From RGIG9060 sp052173655 (GTDB lineage: Bacteria > Spirochaetota > Spirochaetia > Treponematales > Treponemataceae), in NCBI GenBank assembly GCA_052173655.1, contig JBQMYD010000005.1, forward strand, positions 62,001 through 126,000: a stretch of 64,000 bases of DNA, read 5' to 3'. The position numbers and the translations under genes were made by a program. Positions within the stretch are counted from its first letter, which is position 1, and each line of letters begins with the position of its first letter. The notes below the pieces were generated by a model that saw only the letters and a program-made list of their open reading frames with translations, was not told where the DNA came from and did no database searches. Shown in pieces: positions 8,876-17,231 of the stretch.

Positions 8876-9781
8876 TTAATCATCATCTTCAAGACTAATT
8901 CCGACAGTTTGAGATTCTTTGAGAATTTTAGTTAAATTGTCGTACAAAATCCTGGAATGTTCCAAAAGAGGTCCGGGTTTTGATTTACTGGATTTTCCTA
9001 AACCGAAGATCCGTGCAATGGAATGCTTACAAGATTCCAATTTTTTTAACCTTGCATTTATATCTTCCGTCTGACCGTACTTATACTCTAAAAGACAAGA
9101 CAAGTAAACAACACCGTCATAACCGTAATTTTTATCCAAATCCGGCCCCATAGTACCTATTTCAGAAATACTTTCTTTATGTTCCATTTCAAGATTTAAA
9201 GCTTCTTGATAAAAAAACAAGGCTTTCCTATAAAAAACTGTTTTTACATAATCATAATTTCTGCCCGGTAAAAGCTTATCCATATCATCACAAAGCCATG
9301 CAAGCCTAAGGCAAATTTGAGCTTTTCGTATGGTAGGAGAATATTCCGGCGGCATTTTGTCATAACATAAAAGTGCCAAATAATACGATGCACAACCTTC
9401 TAAAAGAGTTCTATTTTTGGAAAAATTGAAGTGTGGAAAAATTGTTTTTACAGCATCAATCCTTTCTTTTTGAGTAGAAAAAAGTATATCGGCAATTTCC
9501 ATATCATTAAGTTGAAGCATATCATTCCAAAAAAGAGCTGTAAAACAATAAGGGCATACACCCACAGAATAAATTAAAGGATAAATTGTTCCATAACGAG
9601 CAGAAGGTTGATAAGTTCTGTGAAGTTCATCAGTTAAATCACCTGCGATAAGCCTTCCGCCTCCTGAAAGCAATTCCTCACGAGGAAACTGTTTGTGACA
9701 AGCCGGACATTCCATTTTTTGTTTTGTATAAAATGTTACTGCAAGAACTTTTCCTGTAGATTTTTTTTGAATTCTAGGCAT
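8876..9781 (-). CDS. DUF2225 family protein
   Basis: About 301 residues, function unknown. The N-terminus resembles a zinc-binding pair: CPACHKQFPREEL and then VGVCPYCFTALFWNDM, four cysteines as two CxxC units. The rest is helical and TPR-like (CASYYLALLCYD, RKALFFYQEALNLE). DUF2225 proteins are common in spirochaetes and Firmicutes. Start: I prefer the second Met (MPRIQKKS) because AAGG is 9 nt upstream; the first Met, at 9790, sits directly against that AAGG. It overlaps the cdaR end by 8 nt, so it is translationally coupled to it. Confidence 0.75.
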   Translation of the reverse strand: MPRIQKKSTGKVLAVTFYTKQKMECPACHKQFPREELLSGGGRLIAGDLTDELHRTYQPSARYGTIYPLIYSVGVCPYCFTALFWNDMLQLNDMEIADILFSTQKERIDAVKTIFPHFNFSKNRTLLEGCASYYLALLCYDKMPPEYSPTIRKAQICLRLAWLCDDMDKLLPGRNYDYVKTVFYRKALFFYQEALNLEMEHKESISEIGTMGPDLDKNYGYDGVVYLSCLLEYKYGQTEDINARLKKLESCKHSIARIFGLGKSSKSKPGPLLEHSRILYDNLTKILKESQTVGISLEDDD

Positions 9782-10781
9782 TTTTGTCATCCTTATTTTT
9801 TACTTTTTCGTCATTTTCTTCCGTATGAGGAATAATTTTGATATTAACCGTTTCAGGTTCTATTTTTTCTACTTTTTCTTTTTCAGAAGCCTTTATCATA
9901 AGAGGCAAAGTATACATACCGGTTTTTTGAATATCAGAGCAATCTACATAAACCAAATCTTCAATCAAAGCAAACTGTTCCAAATCATTTTGATTCCCCG
10001 TCAAAGTGATCACATACGAGATCTGTGAATTCTCTACCGAAAAAGAAGGATTCAAACCCATAAAATATATTTTTTCGTTTTCAATTTTAAAGTTATCTTT
10101 TACAGGAGAAATTTTTACAGACACAGTAAATTCATTTTGCCCCGTAATTGAAAGCATTTTATTTTGATTCACAGCTTTTACTTTTTGAGAAAAACTTTCA
10201 TTTTTATTAGCAATATTGATCGGAGAAGTTTCCAAAAAGCCGGTTCCGATAACTTGTGAAGAAACTCCTGTAATCTGCACCTTATCCGGAGAAATTGAAT
10301 ATGAAGAAACTTCAAAACCTTTTGCACAATTTCCCACCAATTTTGCCCTGGCTTCACACAAACCTGTTGTCTTTCGCTCCAATTTTAACGAAATCGCATC
10401 AGGGGAAACCTGGACTTCAAGAGGATCTATCATAGTTGCACTTTCTGAAAGTTGAAGTTGAATAGGAACCTTATAAAGCCCATCTTCTACGTAACTGCTC
10501 AAGTCAACAAAAGCTGCAAAATCTTTTTCCTGCATTAACGCTACACTTGCAGACTCTCCTCTAACTGTAACCCTTACATATTTAGGCAAAGAATTAGTGT
10601 ACAAAAGATTCCCGGTATTTTGAACTTCTAAGGGAATAGCAAAAGCATGTTTATCCAGCGTAGAAATTCTGCAAAGCATGTACAAAAGAACTGCAAGCAA
10701 AACACATACTATTTTTGCAGGCCAATTTTCAGTAAGATTTTTTATAAATTTGCCGGATCTTTTTTTTTCATTTTTTTTCAT
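9774..10781 (-). CDS. cdaR: YbbR-domain protein, probable CdaA regulator CdaR
   Basis: About 335 residues. A single N-terminal membrane helix (IVCVLLAVLLYMLCRIS) follows a very basic start. Behind it come several repeated extracytoplasmic YbbR beta domains, each with a pattern like PKYVRVTVRGES, PDKVQITGVSS or PETVNIKI. In Firmicutes CdaR binds and modulates the diadenylate cyclase CdaA; the adjacent, overlapping cdaA gene supports the same here. Start: Met at 10781 with GGGGATTTTG upstream inside cdaA; the alternative at 10799 adds 6 residues. No glmM follows, unlike the Firmicutes cdaA-cdaR-glmM operon. Confidence 0.82.
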   Translation of the reverse strand: MKKNEKKRSGKFIKNLTENWPAKIVCVLLAVLLYMLCRISTLDKHAFAIPLEVQNTGNLLYTNSLPKYVRVTVRGESASVALMQEKDFAAFVDLSSYVEDGLYKVPIQLQLSESATMIDPLEVQVSPDAISLKLERKTTGLCEARAKLVGNCAKGFEVSSYSISPDKVQITGVSSQVIGTGFLETSPINIANKNESFSQKVKAVNQNKMLSITGQNEFTVSVKISPVKDNFKIENEKIYFMGLNPSFSVENSQISYVITLTGNQNDLEQFALIEDLVYVDCSDIQKTGMYTLPLMIKASEKEKVEKIEPETVNIKIIPHTEENDEKVKNKDDKNA

Positions 10782-11574
10782 TTTCAAAATCCCCTGCAAT
10801 AGAATCTTTTGAAGAAATTTTTAAGTGTGATTCAAGTTCTTCTACCAGTTGCTCACGTGTCAAATCGTAGTAAAGCTGCCCCTCAAAGGCGATACTCATA
10901 GCACCAGATTCCTCTGAAACTACAAGAATTATAGCATCCGTTTCTTCAGAAAGTCCTAATGCTGCTCTATGCCGTGTTCCAAAAGTCTTTTTTATATCAA
11001 AATTCTCGGACAATGGTAAAAAACATCCGGCAGATATCAAACGACCGCCTTGGATAATAACGGCACCGTCATGTAAGGGCGTATCATGTCCAAAAATTGT
11101 AACTATTAAAGCAGAACTTAATTCAGCATTTATCGGAGTCCCCGTATCTATCTGCTCTTTTAAGGAATTTGAACGCACAAAAACTGCCAACATGCCTCGT
11201 TTTTGATTTGAAAGCATTTCTGCTGCAATAAGAACAGAATCAACATAGCTATGCTTAGCTCTATTACTACTTTTAAACCAATCACCCTGCCCTAACTTTA
11301 ATATCATTTTTCTTAATTCCGGTTGAAAAACAATGGAAAAACCTATAATAATACCCGGAGCAATCATTTTTAAAATCCAAAGCATTGTTGTTAAATCAAG
11401 CAAAAGTGCAACTACAAAGGCAATGCCAAAAATAACTACAGCTCTAATGATTTGCAGACCTTGAGTTCTAATAAGCAGTTCATAGCCTTTGTAAAGTAAA
11501 AACGACATAGCTGCAATATCCAAAAACGGTTTGACTATATTATAAATTTCTAAAATTTTGTCAAAACTATTCAT
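10768..11574 (-). CDS. cdaA: diadenylate cyclase CdaA
   Basis: 268 residues. It condenses two ATP into cyclic di-AMP. Three N-terminal membrane helices (about 15-85) precede a DisA_N/DAC domain (about 110-250). The signature residues are present: DGA at 169-171 (TPLHDGAVIIQGGR) and RHR at 201-203 (FGTRHRAALGLSEE). It is of the CdaA type rather than DisA because of the membrane helices. Its start overlaps the folP end by 8 nt and its end overlaps cdaR. Cyclic di-AMP usually controls potassium and osmotic balance. Confidence 0.94.
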   Translation of the reverse strand: MNSFDKILEIYNIVKPFLDIAAMSFLLYKGYELLIRTQGLQIIRAVVIFGIAFVVALLLDLTTMLWILKMIAPGIIIGFSIVFQPELRKMILKLGQGDWFKSSNRAKHSYVDSVLIAAEMLSNQKRGMLAVFVRSNSLKEQIDTGTPINAELSSALIVTIFGHDTPLHDGAVIIQGGRLISAGCFLPLSENFDIKKTFGTRHRAALGLSEETDAIILVVSEESGAMSIAFEGQLYYDLTREQLVEELESHLKISSKDSIAGDFENEKK

Positions 11575-12424
11575 TAATCAGCTCCGTTAAAACTTTTACA
11601 ACATCAACAGTTTTATCAACATCATGTACACGAACAATGTCGCATCCGTTAAGAATTGCATAAGAATATGCTGCAAGGGTTCCGGCAAGTCTATCTTCTA
11701 CATCTTTTCCGGTCAACTGTCCAATCATTGTTTTTCTGGAAAGTGCCAAAAGAGATAGATTTTCACCCTTTTCATATCCTTTAGTAATTCTAACGCAGTT
11801 ACGAACTAATTGCAAATTGGATTTCAAATCTTTTCCAAAACCTATTCCAACATCAAAAATAATTTTATTTTTTTCTATACCTTTTGAAACAGCATAATCA
11901 GCTCTTGAATAAAGGTAGGAAGTTACTTCTTCTATGACATCTGAATAATCCGTATTTTTTTGCATTTCACATGGAATTCCGCGTTTATGCATCAGAATAA
12001 CCGGAATTTTTGTTTTTGCAACAAAATCTGCCATCTGAGGATCATCTTCAAGTGCTGAAATATCGTTTAAAATATCGGCTCCTGCAAAAAAACACTGCTC
12101 CATTACAGATTTTTTTCGTGTATCCACTGAAATGGGAATATTTTTATCATATTTTCGTACTTCCTCTATTATGGGAACAAGTCTTTCAATTTCAATTTGT
12201 GCACTGACATAATCAGCTCCGGGTCTTGAGCTTTCAGCACCCAAATCTATAATGTCAGCTCCCTGTTCCATCATTTTTAAGATTTTTTCTGTTGCAGCTT
12301 TGGTTTTGATTATTCTGCTTTTTTCATAAAAAGAATCTTCGGTAGCATTCACAACCCCCATTACAAAACAACAATTACAGGTTGAATAAAGACGATCTTT
12401 TAAGTAAATCGTTTTTTTTTGCAT
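11567..12424 (-). CDS. folP: dihydropteroate synthase
   Basis: 285 residues. It joins p-aminobenzoate to the pterin pyrophosphate in folate synthesis. Seen: the first signature in a variant form (MGVVNATEDSFYEKSR, where many have NVTPDSF), GADIIDLGAESSRPGA, ISVDTRKKSV, VILMHKRGIP, DVGIGFGKD, LLALSRKTMIG and the C-terminal RVHDVDKTVDVVKV. TIM-barrel length is normal. AGGGGATAAAA precedes the ATG, 2 nt after the dxs stop, so it is translated from the dxs message. Confidence 0.94.
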   Translation of the reverse strand: MQKKTIYLKDRLYSTCNCCFVMGVVNATEDSFYEKSRIIKTKAATEKILKMMEQGADIIDLGAESSRPGADYVSAQIEIERLVPIIEEVRKYDKNIPISVDTRKKSVMEQCFFAGADILNDISALEDDPQMADFVAKTKIPVILMHKRGIPCEMQKNTDYSDVIEEVTSYLYSRADYAVSKGIEKNKIIFDVGIGFGKDLKSNLQLVRNCVRITKGYEKGENLSLLALSRKTMIGQLTGKDVEDRLAGTLAAYSYAILNGCDIVRVHDVDKTVDVVKVLTELINE

Positions 12425-12426
12425 TT

Positions 12427-14328
12427 TTATCCCCTAAGGCGAACCATTTTTTTTGCAAGATAATCTGCACAAAGATGCGAATGTTCAAGAATTTCTTCAC
12501 GAGTTCCCTGAATTATAAAACGATTCGGAAAACCGCAAACCGCAGTTTTTTTACCCGTATAAGTTCTTTGCAACAAAGATTCAAGATACGTTCCTATACC
12601 GCCTATTCTGATTCCGTCTTCAACAAAAACTATATAATCATAATCTTTAACAATTTCAAGAAAATACTCTTTATCTAAAGGTTTTAAGAACCTCAGATTA
12701 TAAATGTCGCAAAGGACACCTTGATTTTTCTGTCCTTCATCTTTTGTTTTTTGATAAAGCATTTTTACAGACTCATAAACTTCAGGATAAATTCCTCCTG
12801 TACATACAAAAAGCATACGAGAGTTTTTATCTGCCTCAAATTTTTGTCTTATCAGTACACCTCTTCCTATTTCTATAGGGAAAGAAAATTCTTCAATTTC
12901 GGGAGGACAGTTAGCTTTTGGGTAGCGTATAACAACCGGAAGATTTTGTTCTACAGCCCACTTTAGCGAAAGATTAAGTTCTACAGAACTTGCAGGTGCT
13001 AACAGACTTAAATTCGGAACAGGACGAAGCATTGAAATATCAAAAACCCCCTGATGTGTTGCACCGTCAGCACAAACCGGCCCACTTCTATCTAAAACAA
13101 AAACCGCAGGAACGGTCTGCAAAGCTATATCTTCAACCAATTGATCAAAAGCCCTTTGCATAAAAGTCGAATAAATTGCAACAATAGGCTTCATTCCACC
13201 TACCGCAAGACCTCCTGCAAATGTTACTGCATGTTGTTCGGCAATTCCGACATCAAAAAATCGCTGAGGATAACGATGTGCAAACTCAGTCAAACCGGTT
13301 CCTTTTGTCATGGCAGCTGTAATGGCAACTACTTTAGGAACTTTCTCTGCAATTTCCAAAAGACTGTTTGAAAAACTTTCCGTAAAACTTAAAGTATCTG
13401 ATTTTTCTACCGAACCGTCAGAAATTTCAAAAGGCCCTATCCCGTGAAATTTTATCGGATCATTTTCCGCAGGACTATATCCCTTTCCTTTTTTTGTTAT
13501 GCAATGAACAACAACAGGTCTGTCAATTTTTTTTACACGCTTAAAAAATCTTTCCAACTCACTGATATTATGGCCGTCAAGAGGACCTACATACTCAAAA
13601 CCCAACTCGACAAAAAGATTATTTGAAAAGAAAACTCCTTTAATACCTCGTTTCAGCCTGTAAATAAACTTTGAAAAAAATCTATATTGAGACGGGAATT
13701 TTTCTAAAAATTTATTTATCTTGTATCGTAAAGATTGATAACCTACCGACATTGCAATATTTGAAAGATGTTTTGAAATGGCACCTGTATTTCTTCCTAT
13801 AGACATTTGATTATCATTAAGAACTACTATCAAATCCTTTGCAATTTGTCCACCGTGCGAAAGAGCCTCAAAAGCCATTCCGCCGGTAAGAGCTCCGTCC
13901 CCTATAACAGCAATAACCTTTCCCTCAATTCCCTGCATTTTCCGAGAAGTAATCAAACCCAAAGCTTGAGAAATAGAACAGGAAGAATGTCCGCAGTCAA
14001 AAAAATCATGTTCACTTTCTTCATGACGGGTAAAACCTGAAATTCCGTCTTTTTGCCTTAAAGTTTTAAATTGCCCATAGCGTCCGGTTATAATCTTGTG
14101 AGTATAGCATTGATGACTGACATCCCAAATAATAGCATCCTTAGGACTGTCAAAAACTCTGTGCAAAGCCAAAGTTAATTCAACAACCCCCAGATTGCTT
14201 GAAAGATGGCCCCCGTTATCTCCTACAACACTGATGATTTCTTTTCTTATGTCCTTTGCAAGTTCTACAACTTCCTTACATGAGAGATCTTTTATATCGT
14301 TTGGAGAATGAATATCAGAAATTAACGT
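12427..14328 (-). CDS. dxs: 1-deoxy-D-xylulose-5-phosphate synthase (unusual start, proposed ACG)
   Basis: First enzyme of the MEP isoprenoid pathway, condensing pyruvate and glyceraldehyde 3-phosphate on thiamine diphosphate. Seen: GDGALTGGMAFEALSH (ThDP site), VGPLDGHN, HCITKKGKGY, DVGIAEQHAVTFAGG with the catalytic Glu, and DRSGPVCADGATHQG. The first in-frame ATG/GTG/TTG is TTG at 14172, inside the conserved LTLALHRVF. The conserved NGGHLSSNLGVVEL block, with the essential His, lies upstream of it, so translation must begin earlier. No ATG, GTG or TTG occurs between there and the in-frame TGA near 14400. ACG at 14328 lies 6 nt after GGAG and gives the usual N-terminus ((M)LISDIHSPNDIKDLS; 633 aa). 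The start could be ACG, ATC/ATT, or a mutated or misread ATG. Confidence 0.88.
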   Translation of the reverse strand, partial: TLISDIHSPNDIKDLSCKEVVELAKDIRKEIISVVGDNGGHLSSNLGVVELTLALHRVFDSPKDAIIWDVSHQCYTHKIITGRYGQFKTLRQKDGISGFTRHEESEHDFFDCGHSSCSISQALGLITSRKMQGIEGKVIAVIGDGALTGGMAFEALSHGGQIAKDLIVVLNDNQMSIGRNTGAISKHLSNIAMSVGYQSLRYKINKFLEKFPSQYRFFSKFIYRLKRGIKGVFFSNNLFVELGFEYVGPLDGHNISELERFFKRVKKIDRPVVVHCITKKGKGYSPAENDPIKFHGIGPFEISDGSVEKSDTLSFTESFSNSLLEIAEKVPKVVAITAAMTKGTGLTEFAHRYPQRFFDVGIAEQHAVTFAGGLAVGGMKPIVAIYSTFMQRAFDQLVEDIALQTVPAVFVLDRSGPVCADGATHQGVFDISMLRPVPNLSLLAPASSVELNLSLKWAVEQNLPVVIRYPKANCPPEIEEFSFPIEIGRGVLIRQKFEADKNSRMLFVCTGGIYPEVYESVKMLYQKTKDEGQKNQGVLCDIYNLRFLKPLDKEYFLEIVKDYDYIVFVEDGIRIGGIGTYLESLLQRTYTGKKTAVCGFPNRFIIQGTREEILEHSHLCADYLAKKMVRLRG

Positions 14329-14352
14329 AAAAAACTCCGATTCATTAAAGAT

Positions 14353-14395
14353 AAAAAAAAGACCACGAAAACGGCAAAAACCAAACTTCGTGGCC
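14353..14395 (-). terminator. rho-independent terminator between the small ribosomal-type gene and dxs
   Basis: On the minus strand CCACGAA pairs with TTCGTGG (14363-14369 with 14387-14393), followed by T8. It ends the upstream 29-codon gene only about 25 nt before dxs, so dxs is expressed by read-through or from a promoter inside this region. Confidence 0.75.
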
Positions 14396-14409
14396 CATCA
14401 TTGGCACAG

Positions 14410-14499
14410 TTACTTACTCTTATGCCGATTTCGTCTAAGCTTCTTTTTTCGCTTATGTGTTGCAATTTTTTGTCGCTTTCTCTTTTTCCCACAAGGCAC
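14410..14499 (-). CDS. 29-residue basic protein, AURKAIP1/COX24-domain ribosomal type
   Basis: A GTG-started 29-codon gene. The peptide begins (M)PCGKKRKRQKIATHKR and ends KKKLRRNRHKSK. It closely matches the short proteins annotated as AURKAIP1/COX24-domain in Bacteroidetes and spirochaetes (PSGKKRKRHKMATHKRKKR pattern, from memory), which are small-subunit ribosomal proteins of the bS22/THX-like kind. AGGAG lies 7 nt before the GTG and a strong terminator follows directly, giving a compact monocistronic unit. Most of its residues are Lys or Arg. Confidence 0.82.
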   Translation of the reverse strand: MPCGKKRKRQKIATHKRKKKLRRNRHKSK

Positions 14500-14647
14500 A
14501 ATAGCACTCCTAAATCAAAGTTGCACTTATTATGAATGAAAGGCTTAATTTAGTCAAGGGGAAAGATTTTGCCTGGAAAAAGGCTGTTTTTACATTTGAA
14601 AATCTATGAATTAATCGAATTAAGCTTTAAGCAACATTCAAAAAAAA

Positions 14648-15688
14648 TTAAGAGTAAAATTCTTTTACAGTGTTTTCTATTTTTTCAAAATCATCAGCAC
14701 AAATTACATTAACACATGCAGGATTTCCGGGAAGATTAATAATTTTTTCAAAAAAAGTTATTTGTTTTTTTGCATAATTTCTGCTGTTTCGTTGTATTTG
14801 TCTTTTTACTTCACTCAGCCACACAAGGTAGCGATCAGTTTGTATAAAATCAGAATTTTGATCCGACAGTCTGAACATTTCAAGAGGATCTTCGCCACAA
14901 GTAAAAAACTCATTATACCCGATACCCCTCATACACGCAGAATTTATAGAAAGTTTTTCACCACAATTTCCTTGTAGCAAATCTTTTACTTCAAGAACAA
15001 GACCGGAATCAAACATATTTAAAACACGACGATTTATTCTGGAATACAAGTCCTCTCTGTTTCTGTATAGATATATCGTACAAAATTCATATTCTTCCCG
15101 TCCCGAACAAGAAAGCAAAAAATCGCTTAAAGGCTTTCCGGAAGAATAAAAGACTTCTAAAGCCCGTCCTATGCGAGTTTTATCGTTTTCATGAATTTTT
15201 AAAGCATAAAGCGGATCAACTTTTTTTAATTCTTCATATAAGGAATGATTTCCCTCAGTTTCCATACGGGATAAAATTTTGTTACGGATTTTTTCATCAG
15301 ATTTAGGTGTTGGAGGAGAACCGAAAATAAAATTTTTTATGTAAAATGAAGAGCCACCGCAAATTACAGGCAACTTTCCTTTTTCCGTAATTTTTTTGCA
15401 AAGTTCATCACAAGATTCCAAAAAACATCCGGAACCGAAAGTTTCACAAGGTTCGCAAATGTCTATTAAATGATGTGGCAGATGTTCTAAAAAATTCTTT
15501 TCCGGCTTTGCAGTTCCTATATTTAAGCGACGGTAAACTTGCATGGAATCGCAATTAATTATCTCCGCCTTTCCGGCAAAAAAAGAAGGCACATTGTCGC
15601 TAAACAAGTGCCCCACTACTTCGGTTTTTCCTGACGCTGTCGGAGCAAAAATAACCAATACAGGAATTTTGCCTTGAAAACAGCTCAT
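14648..15688 (-). CDS. miaA: tRNA dimethylallyltransferase MiaA
   Basis: 346 residues. It transfers a dimethylallyl group to A37 of tRNAs reading UNN codons; the donor comes from the MEP pathway served by nearby dxs. Seen: P-loop APTASGKTEV, NCDSMQVYRRLNIGTAKP, HHLIDI, GGSSFYIKNFIFG, KTRIGRALEVFY, a MRGIGYNEF segment, and the C-terminal QIQRNSRNYAKKQITFF. The ATG follows the rpoZ stop directly (TAAATG), with AGGA in the rpoZ end, so the two are coupled. Confidence 0.95.
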   Translation of the reverse strand: MSCFQGKIPVLVIFAPTASGKTEVVGHLFSDNVPSFFAGKAEIINCDSMQVYRRLNIGTAKPEKNFLEHLPHHLIDICEPCETFGSGCFLESCDELCKKITEKGKLPVICGGSSFYIKNFIFGSPPTPKSDEKIRNKILSRMETEGNHSLYEELKKVDPLYALKIHENDKTRIGRALEVFYSSGKPLSDFLLSCSGREEYEFCTIYLYRNREDLYSRINRRVLNMFDSGLVLEVKDLLQGNCGEKLSINSACMRGIGYNEFFTCGEDPLEMFRLSDQNSDFIQTDRYLVWLSEVKRQIQRNSRNYAKKQITFFEKIINLPGNPACVNVICADDFEKIENTVKEFYS

Positions 15689-15883
15689 TTATTCCTGTTC
15701 AATTCTGTATTCAACTTCGTTTGTAAAAACTTGCTTTGCAGCAAGAGAAACAACTTTACCTTGATTATCTTCGACCTGTTCGTCACTTACCTTTGAAAGC
15801 TGAAAGGCTCTTCTGCTTGCAGCACTTGTAATCTCATAAATATTATCTTCAAATTCAATCAATTGTTTCAAGGGAAAAATCAT
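15689..15883 (-). CDS. rpoZ: RNA polymerase omega-subunit-like protein
   Basis: 64 residues. It matches the short treponemal omega-like protein: FPLKQLIEFEDNIYEITSAASRRAFQLS followed by NQGKVVSLAAKQVFTNEVEYRIEQE. The NIYEITSAASRRAFQLS stretch corresponds to the conserved omega helix NRYELVLVAAKRARQL. Omega helps assembly of RNA polymerase around the beta-prime subunit. ATG at 15883 has GAGG 7 nt upstream; a TTG one codon earlier is unlikely. It is followed directly by miaA. Confidence 0.75.
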   Translation of the reverse strand: MIFPLKQLIEFEDNIYEITSAASRRAFQLSKVSDEQVEDNQGKVVSLAAKQVFTNEVEYRIEQE

Positions 15884-15986
15884 CAACTAACCTCTTTAAA
15901 AACTTGGTGTGTAAAAAACTAGCAAATTCTCAAAAAAAAATCAAGACGCATAATTTCAATATGTTGCACATAATTTAACCAAAAAT

Positions 15987-16024
15987 AAAAAAACCGCCTC
16001 TAAATAAAACAAAGCGGTTTTTAT
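15987..16024. terminator. bidirectional rho-independent terminator downstream of gap
   Basis: AAAAACCGC (15989-15997) pairs with GCGGTTTTT (16014-16022), with T-runs on either side, so it can work on both strands. It lies about 90 nt past the gap stop and insulates gap from rpoZ-miaA. Confidence 0.8.
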
Positions 16025-16113
16025 TTTTGTTTATTGTCCAACACCTGCTAGTCAGCCAATCCGCATTTTAGCAAAATCAGCAATTAAAGCAGGTAAAAAA
16101 AGGCAAAAAACTA

Positions 16114-17112
16114 TTATTTGGAAATTACGCGAGCCATTTCACAAACTTTATTTGAGTAACCCCATTCGTTGTCATACCAAGCACAAACTTTTACAAATGT
16201 AGAGTCAAGCATAATTCCTGCTTTTGCATCAAAAATTGAAGTTCTGGCATCACTTCTAAAATCAGTTGAAACTACAGCATCTTCGGTATAGCCGAGAACA
16301 CCTTTTAATTCTCCTTCAGAGTACTTTTTCATAGCTGCACAGATTTCCTCGTATGAAGTTTCCTTGTTAAGTTCACAAGTCAAATCAACAAAAGAAACGT
16401 CTGAAGTAGGAACTCTGACTGACATACCTGTCAATTTTCCGTTCAATTGTGGAAGAACCTTTCCTACAGCCTTAGCAGCTCCGGTTGAAGAAGGAATCAT
16501 GTTTTCCAAAATTCCTCGTCCTCCTCGCCAATCCTTTTTTGAAGGACCGTCTACAGTTTTTTGAGTAGCTGTAGCTGCGTGAATTGTAGTCATAAGACCT
16601 CGTTTGATTCCAAATTCCTTATCTAAAACTTTTGAAATTGGAGCCAAACAGTTTGTTGTACAAGATGCATTTGAAATAATTTCTTGTCCTGCATATGTAC
16701 TGTCATTTACGCCATATACAAACATTGGTGTAGAATCTTTTGAAGGAGCTGACATGATAACTTTCTTAGCTCCGGCTGTAATATGTTTGCGAGCAAGTTC
16801 ATCGGTTAAAAAGAATCCTGTTGATTCAACAACAATATCTGCACCAACTTCATTCCATTTAAGATTTGCAGGATCCATTTCTGCCGTAAGGCGGATTTTA
16901 TTTCCGTTTACGATCATCGTATTTCCGTCAACTTTTACATCGCCTGCAAAAGGCCCATGTACAGAATCATATTTCAACATGTAAGCAAGATAGTCAGGAT
17001 CAAGAAGGTCATTAATACCTACAACTTGAATTTCCTTTGCAAAATTTTCTACAGCGGCACGGAAAACCATCCGCCCAATTCGGCCAAAACCGTTAATACC
17101 TAATTTGATCAT
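16114..17112 (-). CDS. gap: glyceraldehyde-3-phosphate dehydrogenase
   Basis: 332 residues. It oxidises glyceraldehyde 3-phosphate to 1,3-bisphosphoglycerate in glycolysis. Seen: Rossmann start IKLGINGFGRIGRMVFRA, catalytic SNASCTTNCLAP (Cys about 150), the substrate loop PSSTGAAKAVGKVLP, SVRVPTSDVSFVDLT and the C-terminal WYDNEWGYSNKV. Ribosome site AGGAGATC; preceded by a near-consensus promoter and followed by a strong terminator, so it is a single-gene, probably highly expressed unit. Confidence 0.98.
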   Translation of the reverse strand: MIKLGINGFGRIGRMVFRAAVENFAKEIQVVGINDLLDPDYLAYMLKYDSVHGPFAGDVKVDGNTMIVNGNKIRLTAEMDPANLKWNEVGADIVVESTGFFLTDELARKHITAGAKKVIMSAPSKDSTPMFVYGVNDSTYAGQEIISNASCTTNCLAPISKVLDKEFGIKRGLMTTIHAATATQKTVDGPSKKDWRGGRGILENMIPSSTGAAKAVGKVLPQLNGKLTGMSVRVPTSDVSFVDLTCELNKETSYEEICAAMKKYSEGELKGVLGYTEDAVVSTDFRSDARTSIFDAKAGIMLDSTFVKVCAWYDNEWGYSNKVCEMARVISK

Positions 17113-17155
17113 AATTTATGGATCTCCTATCAGTTTTATTAATATCGTTGGTTTA

Positions 17156-17184
17156 AATATAAAAGTATTAAGGATAATTGTCAA
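17156..17184 (-). promoter_or_regulatory. predicted strong promoter of gap
   Basis: TTGACA (17179-17184), a 17-nt spacer and TATATT (17156-17161) on the minus strand, leaving a leader of roughly 35 nt with AGGAG before the gap ATG. Confidence 0.75.
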
Positions 17185-17231
17185 GTTTGGAAGTGCTATC
17201 AGCTGTGAAAAATTACACAATGAAACAAAAT

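Noticed and set aside
14322..14507. 61-codon frame starting MLLCLVGKRES
   Set aside because: It overlaps the 29-codon ribosomal-type gene in another frame, crosses a terminator, and has no coherent protein character.
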